A DNA stretch of 64,000 bases from JACDAN01 sp963801855 (GCA_963801855.1 CAWDGK010000002.1:248001-312000), one strand, 5' to 3'. Positions 52,275-61,478 are shown, counted from the first letter of the stretch. The notes: a model not told the origin generated them from the sequence alone. Numbers and translations: made by a program.

Positions 52275-53856
52275 CTACGAGTTCGGGAGGGCTGGGCGAG
52301 CCACTTTCACGGTTTCCCCGGGCCCGCGGTAGCTGACGACCGGATTGCCGTCGGTGCCGATTGCGACGGATGTCCCAGCGCCGAAAGTGTCGAACGCGTG
52401 GAGCGTCGACGCGGCGCAAGCGGGATCGAGGCAGCGAGCTACCTTGAGCGCATCGCCGGGACCCCGGTAGCTGAGGACGGGGTTACCGTCAGTCGCGATC
52501 GTGATCGAGTTGTCTATGCCCAGGGCGTCCAGCGTTTTTACGATTGAGGCCGTGCATGCCGGATCGCCGCATCGAGCGACCTTGAGCGCGTTGTCCGAGC
52601 CTCGGAAGCCGACTACCGGGTTTCCGTCGACGCCAATCGCGATCGATGTCTCAGTGCCGATGACGTCGAGTGGGCTCAGAGTCTTATCGGTGCAGACCGC
52701 GTCGCTGCAGCGCGCTACTTTCACGACGTTGCCCGCGCCCGCGTAGCTGATGACGGGGTTGCCGTCCGTGCCGATCGTGATCGCAGTCCAGGTGCCATCG
52801 GGGTCGAGCACATGGTTGGTCAAGGCTGCGCAGGTTGAATCGCTACAGCGAGCGAACTTGAGATCGAGGCCTGGGGTGGCGCCACCCGAATCCGGGCCGG
52901 CGTAGCTGATCACCGGCACGCCGTCGGTGCCGATCGCGATCGAGTTGTGGTAGCCGACCCCATCGAGGAAGGGGCTACCTCCGCCGCCTCCAGCAACCCG
53001 CGCGGCAGCTCCAACCTGGTAGACGACAACCGGGTTTCCGTTGACGCCGATCGCCATCGAGGGGTAATGGGGCGGCAAAGCCATCCCAGGTGCCCACACT
53101 CCTGCCCGCGCAGGCCGGGTCGGTGCAGTTGGCAACCTTCAGGTTGAAGTTGATGCCGTCGAAGTTCGTGTAAGCGATGACCGGACTGCCGTGGGTGCCG
53201 ATGGCAATCGCGGTGCCGCGCGCGCCAATGTCGAGAGTCCTCGCGTCGAGACGGCAGGGCGCGTTCGGGAACGAGCGCGGGTTTGCCCGCGAGAGCGCGC
53301 AGTACTTGCCCATGGAACCGCCTTCGTCGGCGTTGTCGACGCCGTCGGCGAAGCCCGTCGGGACGCCGCCGAGGTTCGTCCAGTGGACGAGCTCGCCGGC
53401 TTCGTTCGGTGTGCCGTCGACGGCCGACAGCAGGCCGGCGAAGACTCCGAACTCTTCCTGGGTGAAGGGATTGAAGCTGAGGTCGTCTTCCTGAACAGCG
53501 CCGTCCGCGATCAGTGGGTTCGGGTAGTTGCCGCCGAGATCACCGCCGGCCGGCCCTGTGGAGAGCCCAGGTGGTCCTTGAGGTCCTTGAGGTCCTTGCG
53601 GTCCCTGTGGCCCAGTGGGTCCGGCTCCGTTGCCCGCGGGTCCGGCAGGGCCCTGGGGTCCCTGCGCGCCAGCCTGACCTGCCGGTCCGGCAGGGCCGCG
53701 CGGGCCCCGCGGGCCGCGGAGAACCTTCGGCTTCGGCTTTTTCTTGGCGAGCGGCTCGAGGGTCTGGCTCAGCCCACCCGGCGCGGCGGTAGCGGTGGTC
53801 GCGCTCACAGCAGCGATCGCGAATGCTGCCAAAGCAGCACGAATGACCTTGGACAT
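52275..53856 (-). CDS. Secreted collagen-like protein with a seven-repeat propeller-type C-domain, one frameshift
   Basis: About 526 aa after repair. Signal peptide (MSKVIRAALAAFAIAAVSATTATA), a basic KKKPKPK segment, a collagen-like GPx tract of about 16 triplets (residues 48-95), then a conserved linker (GGDLGGNYPNPLIADGAVQ) and NNLGGVPTGFADGVDN. Seven repeats of the pattern [S/T]-I-A-I-G-T-D-G-x-P-V-[I/V]-S-Y follow, each with LKVARCxDxxC. The frame breaks near 53065 in the second repeat. ATG at 53856 has a strong AGGAGGGG site. Collagen repeats imply a trimeric stalk with a propeller-like head; no anchor motif is visible. Confidence 0.78.
53570..53720 (-). repeat. Short tandem repeats encoding collagen Gly-Pro triplets
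   Basis: GC-rich 9-base units (for example three near-identical copies at about 53575-53600) encode Gly-Pro-Gln and Gly-Pro-Ala triplets on the minus strand. Confidence 0.65.
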
Positions 53857-53948
53857 CAGGAGACCCCTCCTCGTGGATGACGCCGAGCCGTTGGCCCGGT
53901 ACGGAATTGGTTGCAGGCCGCGGGCCGCGTGGCAATGAGCCGAACGGC

Positions 53949-54152
53949 TCATTTCGACGCCCTCTGGACCCACGGGGTTGCCGCAATGCGGCCGGCCAGG
54001 TGCGCCCGTGAGCGGACGCCGAGCTTGCGATAGATGCGCGTCAGGTTCCACTCCACGGTGCGCGGCGCGATGCCGAGGCGGCGGCCAATCTCGTGGTTCG
54101 TCATGCCGCCTGCGACCAGGCGCGCGACCGCTTCTTCTCGCGGTGTCAGCAT
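53949..54152 (-). CDS. LuxR-type helix-turn-helix protein, single-domain
   Basis: 67 aa comprising just the LuxR C-terminal DNA-binding domain: LTPREEAVARLVAGGMTNHEI, GRRLGIAPRTVEWNLTRIYRKLGV and RSRAHLA. No receiver or ATPase domain precedes it in any frame I read (54153-54600), so it is either a stand-alone regulator of the collagen-like gene 93 bases downstream or a remnant. ATG at 54152 has GGAG 8 bases upstream; a TTG at 54206 is possible. The divergent larger LuxR gene starts at 54619. Confidence 0.65.
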   Translation of the reverse strand: MLTPREEAVARLVAGGMTNHEIGRRLGIAPRTVEWNLTRIYRKLGVRSRAHLAGRIAATPWVQRASK

Positions 54153-54618
54153 CAGCTGAGCTCCACCGATGCGCACTCGGTGCGATAGATGCCTACACCG
54201 TCCCAAGCAACCTCCCAGCGCAGCCCGTGTGCCGCATCACGGGCCGCTGCTGGGACGTCCTCGACACGGATGTCGAGCTGCGGTTGAGCCGCAGCCGTCC
54301 TCGTCGGTCCGCAGATCGGCTGATGCGAACCGCGCGGGCCGGCTCGAGCAGGTCGGGTCGAAGAGGTGGATCAGGAGGCGCAGCTCGAGCTGCTCGTCCG
54401 GACATGGCTCCCTCGACGACGCAGCGCGCCCTGGCAATGGAGCTCGCGCGCCGCCGGGCCGAGGCTCTCCACGCGACCCGGCGCAGCGGCGCCCCGTTCA
54501 CCGCAGCGAGCGAAAAGTACGGTCTCGACCGGTCGGACTGCCATGAAATGAGCCTAGGAACATGCGGGCTACGCCGCTTCGATGAAATCCCTAGGTTCTG
54601 CCCCCTAGGCTTCAGGTC
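54153..54618. other. 466-base stretch without a recognisable gene
   Basis: Both strands have open stretches of 60-100 codons but none shows a domain, signal peptide or compositional sign of a real product. On the minus strand short fragments could be remnants of the missing upstream part of the LuxR-HTH gene; I cannot support that. It holds three CCTAGG palindromes at 54553, 54590 and 54604, the last overlapping the -10 hexamer of the gene at 54619. Confidence 0.5.
54606..54611 (+). promoter_or_regulatory. -10 hexamer TAGGCT, leaderless-type
   Basis: TAGGCT ends 7 bases before the ATG at 54619 of the LuxR-AAA gene and overlaps the third CCTAGG. Confidence 0.4.
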
Positions 54619-57357
54619 ATGCTCGTTGGCAGGGGGTCAGAGCGAGCCGCGATCGACGATCTGCTCGCGGCCGCCCGGGACCGAAGGAGCGCAACACTCG
54701 TCCTCCGCGGTGAGCCGGGAATCGGGAAGACCGCTCTGCTCGAGTACGCGGCAGAGCAGGCACACGGACTTCCGCGTGCTGCGCGCGCTCGGTGTGCAGT
54801 CGGAGTCCGAGCTCGCGTTCTCCGGTCTTCACGAGCTACTGCGACCGGTGCTCGACCGGCTTGACGCCCTTCCCTCGCATCAGGCGGAAGCGCTCCGCAT
54901 AGCTCGTTCGCCCTTGTCGAGGCCGAGAGCGTGGACAGGTTCGCCGTCTATGCCGCGGCGCTTGGTCTGCTCGACGAGGTCGCCGACGGAGCAGGCGCTC
55001 CTGTGCCTTGTGGACGACGCGCAGTGGCTTGACGTCGCCACCGCCGATGCCCTGCGTTTCGTCTGCAGGCGAGTGGCCGACGAGCCGGTCGTGGTTCTGA
55101 TCGCCGCGCGTGAAGGCGACACCCGGGTCTTCGAGGCTCCCGAGCTGCCGGAGCTCCGGCTGGAGGGGCTCCACCGAGAGGCCGCGGAGGCCTTGCTGGC
55201 GCAGACGATGGAAGAGCTTCCGCCCGATCTCGCCGAGCGCGTGCTCGAGCTCAGTCGCGGCAATCCCCTTGCGTTGCTCGAGATGCCTGCTGCACTCGCG
55301 CAAGCTGGAGATCGTCGAAGAACGACGGTCTGCTGCCCGTCGGAAGCCGCGTCGAGCGGGCGTTCCTCGGCCGTGTCCATGCGCTTTCGGAGCCGGCGCG
55401 GCAGGCGTTGCTGGTCGCGGCTGCCGCCGACACGACCGATCTGGTGCCGATTGTCGCCGCCCTGGAGGCCGAGGAGATCAGCCCTGAGGCGTTCCACGAA
55501 GCAGAGGCCGCTGGTCTGGTCGAGCTCAGGGCGGGCTCGGTCGTCTTCGCCCACCCCCTCGTTCGCTCGGCGGTCTATGGGGATGCCGACCCTGCGAGCA
55601 GGCGGCGGGCGCATGCAGCGCTCGCCAGGGCCCTCGGTTCGGCTGACCCGGAGCGGCGCGCCTGGCACCTTGCCGCCGCCGCGACTGGTCCCGACGAGGA
55701 GGTCGCGGAGGTCGCTAGAGCAGGCGGGTGAGCTCGCGGCCGTCCGCGGCGGACCGATTGCGGAGTCGCTCGCCTTCGAGCGCGCCGCTCGGCTTTCGGC
55801 TGATCCCGAGGCAAAGTCGCGGCGTCTGAGGCGAGCGGCCGACGCAGCCTCGGGCGTGGGTCAACTCGACCGGATTCGGTCGTTGTGCGAGGAGGCGCTC
55901 ACGCTGACGAACGACCCCGAGCTCCGGGCGACATCCACTTCGCGCTGGAGAACACGCTCTATTGGGCGGGCGACCTTCAGGGCGCGCATCGGATCAAGAT
56001 GGAGATGTCGGTCGAGCTCGAGCCCGTCGCGCCCGGCCAAGGCGGCCAATCTGCGAGCACGGGCGACGGCGTCGTTGACGCAGATGCTGCGCGGCGTCGA
56101 GGCGGTCGAGGTCGGAGAGAGCGCGATGGAGATGCTCGCCGCACGGCGGCGTCGACGCTCGCGTGCCCGTCATGTACGCCCAAGCGCTCGTACGGCTCGG
56201 TCGGGTCGAGGAAGGGCGCCAGGTGCTCGCAAAGGCTGTCGGCGACGTCGGAGAAGCGGCGGTCGACGCACTCTGGTGGAACCTCGTCGAGCTGCTTCAT
56301 CCTCCTCGACGAACACGAGCGTGCGGCGGCATTGATCGCTCCCGAGGAGTCAGACCGGTGCGCGCGGCCGGGGACATGTCCAGTCTCTCGACGGTGCTCG
56401 AGGCGTCGCGTCGGTCGATCGACGGCAGCGCCGGCCGTCTTCTTGGCCGCGCAACTCTGCGGCGGCCGAGTCGGTCGAGCTCGCGGAGGAGCTGGAGCAG
56501 GAGCTCCTCCAGCAGGCGTTCAGCGCCGCGCGGGTCGCTTCGACCGCCAGCCGCGATCGGTTGAAGCGACGACACGCGCGGTGTCGCCGCGCGGGCGTTG
56601 GAGCTCGCGGTGCGTTGAAGCTCCGCGTCGACTCGAGGCGCAGTCGCTCGCGGCACTCGGCGAGCTCGACCTGAGCCTGGCTCGGCCGGAGCAGGCGGTC
56701 GGCATCCCTCGAACGGGTTCGGGACATGGTGCGCGGCGGCGGCTTCGCAACCCGGCATTCATTCAGTACGCCCTGAGCTGATCGAGGCCTACGTCCACTC
56801 GGGCCGGCTCGACGAAGCCGGCGACGAGCTTCGTGAGCTCGAGGCGGACGCGCGTGACGATCCGGCACGCCGTGGGCGCTCGCCGTCGCTGCTCGGTGCC
56901 GCGGGTTCCTGGCCGGAGACGACTTGCGGAGCGCATTCGAGGAGGCGCTCGTCAACCATGAGCGCAGTCCGCGCGCGGCGGAGCGGACGAGGACACAGCT
57001 TCGCCTACGGCGCAGCGGCTGCGACGCGAGGGACGCCGCACCGAGGCCCGCGAACACCTGCGCGCAGGCTCTGGAGCTCTTCGAAGACGGCAGGGGCAGC
57101 CGCCTGGGCGGAGCGCGCTCGCGCCGAGCTCACCGCCGCCGGCGAGACGATTCGGAAGGCTGCGGAAGCGCAAGGAGGAGCTCACGCCGCAGGAGCTCCA
57201 GGTCGCGATGGCCGTGGCGAAGGGAGCGACGAACAAGGAGGTCGCGGCGCAGCTCTTCCTCAGCACGAAGACGATCGAGTTCCACCTCCGCAACGCGTTT
57301 CGCAAGGTCGACGTCCGTTCGCGGACCGAGCTCGCGAACGCTCTGCGAGAGTCCTAG
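54619..57357 (+). pseudogene. LuxR-family regulator with N-terminal AAA/NTPase domain (LAL/MalT-like), heavily frameshifted
   Basis: Pieces in alternating frames line up as a regulator of about 900 aa. Walker A (LVLRGEPGIGKTALL, residues about 28-42) comes first, then GLHELLRPVLDRLDALP, Walker B (LCLVDDAQWLDVATADALRFV), and RLEGLHREAAEALL. HPLVRSAVYG and TPR-like helical repeats follow. The C-terminal LuxR HTH is LTPQELQVAMAVAKGATNKEV to KVDVRSRTELANAL, ending with TAG at 57355-57357. These proteins bind ATP and a small inducer and activate transcription. I count at least eight single-base frame changes between about 54755 and 57150, with few stops in the matching frame, so the lesions look recent or artefactual. 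Confidence 0.75.
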
Positions 57358-57362
57358 GCGCG

Positions 57363-57978
57363 ATGGAATTCCGCGATGTGCTGACCAGCCGCCGCAGCGT
57401 CCGCACCTACGCCGACCGCGAGCGTTGCCGCGCGAGTGCTCGAGCGGATCGCCAACGCCGCCGTCGTCTGGGCGCCGAGCGCAGGGTTCTCCCAGGGCCT
57501 CCGGATCGTCGTCGTCACCGATCCGGCGACCCGGAAGGAGATCGCAACGGCTGCCATGGAGGACGAGCTCGCAGCCAAGGGCCGGTCGCGCTGGAAGGCG
57601 GCGGCCCCCGTCCACATGGTCGTGCTGACTCGCGAGCAGGACTACCACGCCCGGTACCAGCAGCAGGACAAGCTCCAGATCACAGGCGGCCAGGAGATCG
57701 ACTGGCCGGCGCCGTACTGGTACGTCGACGCCGGCGCCGCCGCGATGACGCTGATGCTTGCTGCGATCGACGAGGGGCTCGACACTGCGATCTTCGGGGT
57801 GACTGATCTGCCGGCTCTCTACGAGACGCTGGGTCTTCCGGATGATGTCCTCTTCGTCGCCGTCGTCAGCATGGGTTATCCGGCCGAGGCTCCCGACAAG
57901 GCGAGAGGCGACTCGAGCGTATTCAGGAGGCGGCGGAAGGCGAGAGAGGAGGTCGTGCGGTGGGAGATGTGGGACTGA
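57363..57978 (+). CDS. Nitroreductase family protein, one frameshift
   Basis: About 204 aa after repair. FMN-dependent NAD(P)H oxidoreductase fold. The N-terminal part is MEFRDVLTSRRSVRTYADRE; after a frame change near 57420-57428 (one extra base; repaired as REVAARVLERIA) the rest reads on: FSQGLRIVVVTDP, PVHMVVLTREQDYH, WYVDAGAAAMTLMLAAIDEG and VVSMGYPAEAP. Substrate unknown. ATG 6 bases after the LuxR stop suggests possible cotranscription. Its end overlaps the start of the two-helix gene by 19 bases. Confidence 0.85.
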
Positions 57979-58367
57979 TCCGCTCGCCGGACGGACGGGT
58001 GTGGGAGCTGGATAGGGTCAAACCGAAGCTGCGGGAGGCGGAAACCTTCAAGGTGCCCTTCTTCTGGGCGTCCGTGGTCGTGACGATCCTTCTGCTCGCG
58101 TTCATCGCGAGGCTGGTCTGGACCGATCCCACGCCCACTGCCTGGTTCCTCCTGATGCCGTTCGGGGTGTGGCTAGTGGAGCGTGGGCTTCACTTCATGC
58201 GCCCGTTCGTCCGCGCGCGGACGGAGGGGCCGCCGCGTGAGATGCTGATGTGGAGACCCGGAAGCCGTTGGAGCTACGGTCGCGTCGAGCGCCGCATCGC
58301 CGAAACCATCAAGGCCGGCCGCCCCGAGGACGACGTCAAGGGCGCGCCGCTCGTCCGCTCGGGCTGA
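57960..58367 (+). CDS. Two-helix membrane protein, 135 aa, paralogue of the 44754 gene
   Basis: Same layout as the 133-aa product encoded at 44754: LIRSPDGRVWELDRVKPKL, two adjacent helices (about residues 36-53 and 60-78), VERGLHFMRPFVRARTEGPPREMLMW in outline and a short basic tail. GTG at 57960, or 57969; both precede LIRSPDG. Function unknown. Convergent with the PLD-like gene (3 bases apart). Confidence 0.72.
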   Translation: MGDVGLIRSPDGRVWELDRVKPKLREAETFKVPFFWASVVVTILLLAFIARLVWTDPTPTAWFLLMPFGVWLVERGLHFMRPFVRARTEGPPREMLMWRPGSRWSYGRVERRIAETIKAGRPEDDVKGAPLVRSG

Positions 58368-58370
58368 CTC

Positions 58371-59411
58371 CTACTCGGCCGCAAACTTCGGATAGCGCGC
58401 CCGTACCTCGTCGATGAACTGCGCGAGCCGCTCGGCCAGGTCGGTGTCGGTGACCTCGAGGACGTTCTCCGCGTTCGTCTCGCCCGATCTCGAGTGGTTG
58501 AAGCTCCCGAGGAAGACCGTGTCGTCCGCCACCATGACCTTCGCGTGCATGAAGTCGTGCAGCGTGCCCGGCCCCCACGGAGTCGAACGCTTGCCGGAGA
58601 AGGGCGCCTGCATGACGCGCTCGAGCAACGGCAGCTTCCAGGAGATGTTGCCGTTCATGCGCCACTGGTAGATCACGCCGCGCACCTGGGGCTGGTCCAC
58701 GCAGCCCGCCACGTCGACTTTCCTCTCCGAGATCACCTGTGCGAGGGCCGAGAGGATCGGCGCCGCCGTGATCACCGGCGAGGCGATGCGAATCCGCCGG
58801 CGTGCCCGCCCGAGCGCCTTTCCGATGCGCTGTGACAGATCCTCGCCCTGGCCGGGCGTGAACCAGGGTCTCACCGCGAGCTTCCCGACCTCGACCGGGC
58901 TCGTGTCGACGTCTCCGCTGCGCTCCACGGAGCCGTGCCCCCACAGCTCGTCGAAGTTCTCTGTGAAGCGCGCACCGAGCTCGCGCGACCCCGCGATGGC
59001 GATCAGGTTCTCCTGTCGTGACCAGGACTCGTCGGTCCAGTTCATCGACCCGGTCCAGACCGTGTCGCCGTCTCGAACGACGTACTTGTGGTGCATGAGG
59101 TCCGGGACACCGGCGATCGCGCGCGCCGGGACTCCCATGGACTCGATCAGGGTTCCGTCGGGCTCCGGTGGAGGGGGGACGGGAATCGGGTTCCGGTGGT
59201 CGAGGTTGTAGAGGAAGCGGACGGCGACCCCACGCGCGGCGGCTTCCTTGATCGCGCCGGCGACGACAGCTGCGGTCTCCTCGCCGAGGTGGAAGTCGTA
59301 GTGGGCGAAGTCGAGTGACGTCCGGGCGGCGTCGACGAACTCCGCCACCTGGCGGGCGATCTCGAGCGGCTCCTGACCGCCGTCGGTCAGCATCGTGACG
59401 TCGAGCATCAC
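58371..59411 (-). CDS. Phospholipase D-like protein
   Basis: 346 aa with two HKD motifs: DLMHHKYVVRDGDTVWTGSMNW (His, Lys, Asp around residues 106-115) and DFMHAKVMVADDTVFLGSFNHS (around residues 285-305). The two motifs form one active site in PLD enzymes, which cleave phosphodiester bonds in phospholipids or nucleic acids through a phosphohistidine. No signal peptide, so cytoplasmic. PLD-like proteins include phospholipases, cardiolipin synthases and nucleases; this one has no cardiolipin synthase membrane helices. GTG at 59411 (an ATG follows at once). Confidence 0.88.
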   Translation of the reverse strand: MMLDVTMLTDGGQEPLEIARQVAEFVDAARTSLDFAHYDFHLGEETAAVVAGAIKEAAARGVAVRFLYNLDHRNPIPVPPPPEPDGTLIESMGVPARAIAGVPDLMHHKYVVRDGDTVWTGSMNWTDESWSRQENLIAIAGSRELGARFTENFDELWGHGSVERSGDVDTSPVEVGKLAVRPWFTPGQGEDLSQRIGKALGRARRRIRIASPVITAAPILSALAQVISERKVDVAGCVDQPQVRGVIYQWRMNGNISWKLPLLERVMQAPFSGKRSTPWGPGTLHDFMHAKVMVADDTVFLGSFNHSRSGETNAENVLEVTDTDLAERLAQFIDEVRARYPKFAAE

Positions 59412-59473
59412 CGGGATCTTTCCGGAAGGCCAGAATTCACTCCTGCGGACCGACTGCTGCTATCCATACGGCC

Positions 59474-59923
59474 GTGAGGAACGCGCTCATCGGCGCTGCG
59501 GCCGTCGTTGCCGTGGTTGCGCTCTTCGTCTTGCTCCGGCCGGATGACGACAACGGAGCAACGGCGACCACCACGCCCACCGCCACGGTGACGACCACCG
59601 GTCTGACCAACACGGTCACGACGCTCACTCCTCCGCCGCAGCCTCCCTCGCCTCCGCCGCCCGCCCAGGTGCGGATCACGGTTCGAAACGGGACGCCGGA
59701 TGGTGGCGTACGGCGGGTAACCGTCGCCAAAGGACGTCGTGTCGTCCTCACGGTCACCGCCGACGGGCCCGACCACGTCCACCTCCACGGCTACGACGTG
59801 ATGAGGGACGTCGCTCCCGGCCAGCCGGCCCGCATCGCCTTCCGGGCGACGATCGTCGGGACCGTCGAGGCCGAGCTCGAAGACACGGGCGTCCAGATCG
59901 CCAGCATCACCACCAAACCGTGA
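59474..59923 (+). CDS. Secreted or membrane-anchored cupredoxin-like protein
   Basis: 149 aa. One N-terminal hydrophobic segment (about residues 4-20, IGAAAVVAVVALFVLLR), a Thr/Pro-rich linker (TATTTPTATVTTTGLT, PPPQPPSPPPPA), then a small beta-sandwich (residues about 67-149): VRITVRNGTPDGGVRRVTV, GRRVVLTVTADGPDHVHLHGYDV, ARIAFRATIVGTVEAELEDTG. The HVHLHGYD strand holds histidines where related cupredoxins bind copper; a Cys ligand is absent, so a canonical blue-copper site is not formed. GTG at 59474 follows TATCCA by 7 bases. Its stop overlaps the start of the 459-aa membrane protein (GTGA), a tight operon. Confidence 0.72.
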   Translation: MRNALIGAAAVVAVVALFVLLRPDDDNGATATTTPTATVTTTGLTNTVTTLTPPPQPPSPPPPAQVRITVRNGTPDGGVRRVTVAKGRRVVLTVTADGPDHVHLHGYDVMRDVAPGQPARIAFRATIVGTVEAELEDTGVQIASITTKP

Positions 59924-61299
59924 GCCTCGCTCTCCCGCTCGCGCACGGGATCGGCGAGATCCAGGATCTGCCGATCCCGCGCTGGCTCTTCTACTACGCG
60001 GCCTCGATCACGCTGATCCTCTCGTTCGTCGCGCTGGGCATGCTCTGGCGCGAGCCGAGGCTCTCGGGGCGGGAGGACGGCCGGCCCCTGTCGGGCGGTT
60101 GGCAGCGGTTCGTCCTCTGGCCCGGGTGGCCGATTCTCCTGGGAACCGTCGGGCTGGGATTGCTCATCGTCGTGTGGCTGGCCGCGCTCTTCGGAAGGCC
60201 CGATGCCGGCGACAACATCGCCCCGGTCTTCGTCTACGTCGTGTTCTGGCTCGGCCTGGTGCCGATCGTCGTCGTGTTCGGGAATGTCTTCCGCCTGCTG
60301 AATCCCTGGCGAGCCGGCGCCGACGCCGTCGCCTGGATCTGGGCGAAGGCAGGACGCAGCTGGGAGCCCGCAGCCGTCTATCCCGAGCGGCTCGGCCGTT
60401 GGCCCGGCGCGGCCCTCCTCTTCGCCTACGCCGCGCTCGAGCTGGCCTGGCCGCGCTCTGCCGAGCCGCGGACGCTGGCGCTCGCGATCGTCGTCTACAG
60501 CTGGATCACCTGGGCCGGCATGCTGATCTACGGCCGCCGGGCCTGGATGGAGAACGGCGAGGCCTTCAACATCTACTTCGGGCTCCTGGCGCGCATCTCG
60601 CCATTCGCCGTCCGAGGCGAGGCGGAGGAACGGCGGGTCGTCGTCCGGCCGCCGCTCTCCGGGCTCGCCGCCGGCGACCCACGTCCGGGAACCGTGGCGT
60701 TCGTCGCCGTCATGCTCGGCTCGGTCGCCTTCGACGGCCTCAGCCGTGCCACGTGGTGGCAGGACTGGCTCTACGAGCTGGAATCGAGATACATCGTCGA
60801 GTCGCCGACGAAGGCGGACTTCGTCTCGCTCGGGTTCAGCCTCGTGGGCCTGGCGGTCGCGGTCGCGGCGATCGGGTTGATCTACGCGCTTGCGATCCTG
60901 GCGGCGAAGGCGATCAGCCACACAGACCGGCCGCTCGCCGGCGCTTTCGTCGGGAGCCTGATCCCGATCGCACTCGCCTACGGGGTCGCGCACTACTTCA
61001 CGCTGCTCGTCGACCAGGGTCAGGCCGCGATCGCGATCGCCTCCGATCCGTTCGGCAAGGGCTGGGATCTCTTCGGGACCGCCGACTTCTCTCCGGCGAC
61101 GAACGTCTTCTCCCCGAACACGATCTGGTACGTCCAGGTCGCTGTGCTCGTGGCTGGGCATGTACTCGGCCTGGTCGTGGCGCACGATCGCGCGATCTCG
61201 CTGTTCTCCTCGGCGAAGATGGCGGTGCGCACGCAGTACGCGATGCTCGCGCTGATGGTCCTCTACACCTGCACCGGGCTGTGGCTGCTCTCCTCGTGA
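59920..61299 (+). CDS. Polytopic membrane protein, 459 aa, coupled to a cupredoxin-like protein
   Basis: About eleven or twelve predicted transmembrane helices, with a long extracytoplasmic loop (ISPFAVRGEAEERRVVVRPPL). Visible features: LPIPRWLFYYAASITLILSF in helix 1, FRLLNPWRAGADAVAWIW after helix 4, WAGMLIYGRRAWMENGEAFN, THE AHYFTLLVDQG segment and HVLGLVVAHDRA. Several His residues are conserved-looking. I recall similar proteins being labelled fenitrothion hydrolase in databases, a label I do not trust here. It forms an operon with the cupredoxin-like gene upstream (GTGA) and a 39-aa protein downstream (GTGA); the products may act together at the membrane. Confidence 0.7.
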   Translation: MSLALPLAHGIGEIQDLPIPRWLFYYAASITLILSFVALGMLWREPRLSGREDGRPLSGGWQRFVLWPGWPILLGTVGLGLLIVVWLAALFGRPDAGDNIAPVFVYVVFWLGLVPIVVVFGNVFRLLNPWRAGADAVAWIWAKAGRSWEPAAVYPERLGRWPGAALLFAYAALELAWPRSAEPRTLALAIVVYSWITWAGMLIYGRRAWMENGEAFNIYFGLLARISPFAVRGEAEERRVVVRPPLSGLAAGDPRPGTVAFVAVMLGSVAFDGLSRATWWQDWLYELESRYIVESPTKADFVSLGFSLVGLAVAVAAIGLIYALAILAAKAISHTDRPLAGAFVGSLIPIALAYGVAHYFTLLVDQGQAAIAIASDPFGKGWDLFGTADFSPATNVFSPNTIWYVQVAVLVAGHVLGLVVAHDRAISLFSSAKMAVRTQYAMLALMVLYTCTGLWLLSS

Positions 61300-61415
61300 T
61301 CCTCGGCCACGGCGGGATCGGAGGGGCGATCGTCGAGCTCTCGGCGGCACTGCTCATCGTCGCGATCGCGCTCGCGGTTTGGGTCGGCGGGCGGCGGGAT
61401 CGCAACAAGACCTGA
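61296..61415 (+). CDS. Very small membrane protein, 39 aa
   Basis: A 39-codon frame from a GTG that overlaps the stop of the 459-aa gene (GTGA). It encodes one membrane helix (IVELSAALLIVAIALAVWVGG) between a Gly-rich start (ILGHGGIGG) and a basic tail (RRDRNKT, positive-inside). The start position, the coupling and the sharp hydrophobic pattern support it as a real gene completing the operon of the cupredoxin-like and polytopic proteins. No family known. Confidence 0.5.
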   Translation: MILGHGGIGGAIVELSAALLIVAIALAVWVGGRRDRNKT

Positions 61416-61444
61416 TTCCGCCTCGCTGCTATCCTTCTGCCCCT

Positions 61445-61470
61445 GGCGGGCCTCGTGGTCCGCCGCTTTT
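61445..61470 (+). promoter_or_regulatory. Terminator-like hairpin in the rplM leader
   Basis: GGCGGGCC, loop TCGT, GGTCCGCC (one G-T pair) followed by GCTTTT ends 8 bases before the rplM ATG at 61479. It may be an intrinsic terminator for the upstream operon or a regulatory leader stem. Confidence 0.4.
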
Positions 61471-61478
61471 CCGTAGAG

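Noticed and set aside
53570..53720. Tandem repeats resembling a small CRISPR or VNTR
   Set aside because: They are 9-base coding repeats for collagen triplets; no spacers and no cas genes.
45169..57430. Genomic island with integrase or transposon
   Set aside because: No integrase, transposase, tRNA or direct-repeat boundaries are visible; base composition looks like the rest. Large surface genes alone do not prove transfer.
59791..61350. 519-codon minus-strand open frame opposite the membrane protein
   Set aside because: Antisense to a clean 11-helix membrane protein gene; hydrophilic Arg/Asp/Pro composition mirrors the opposite strand.
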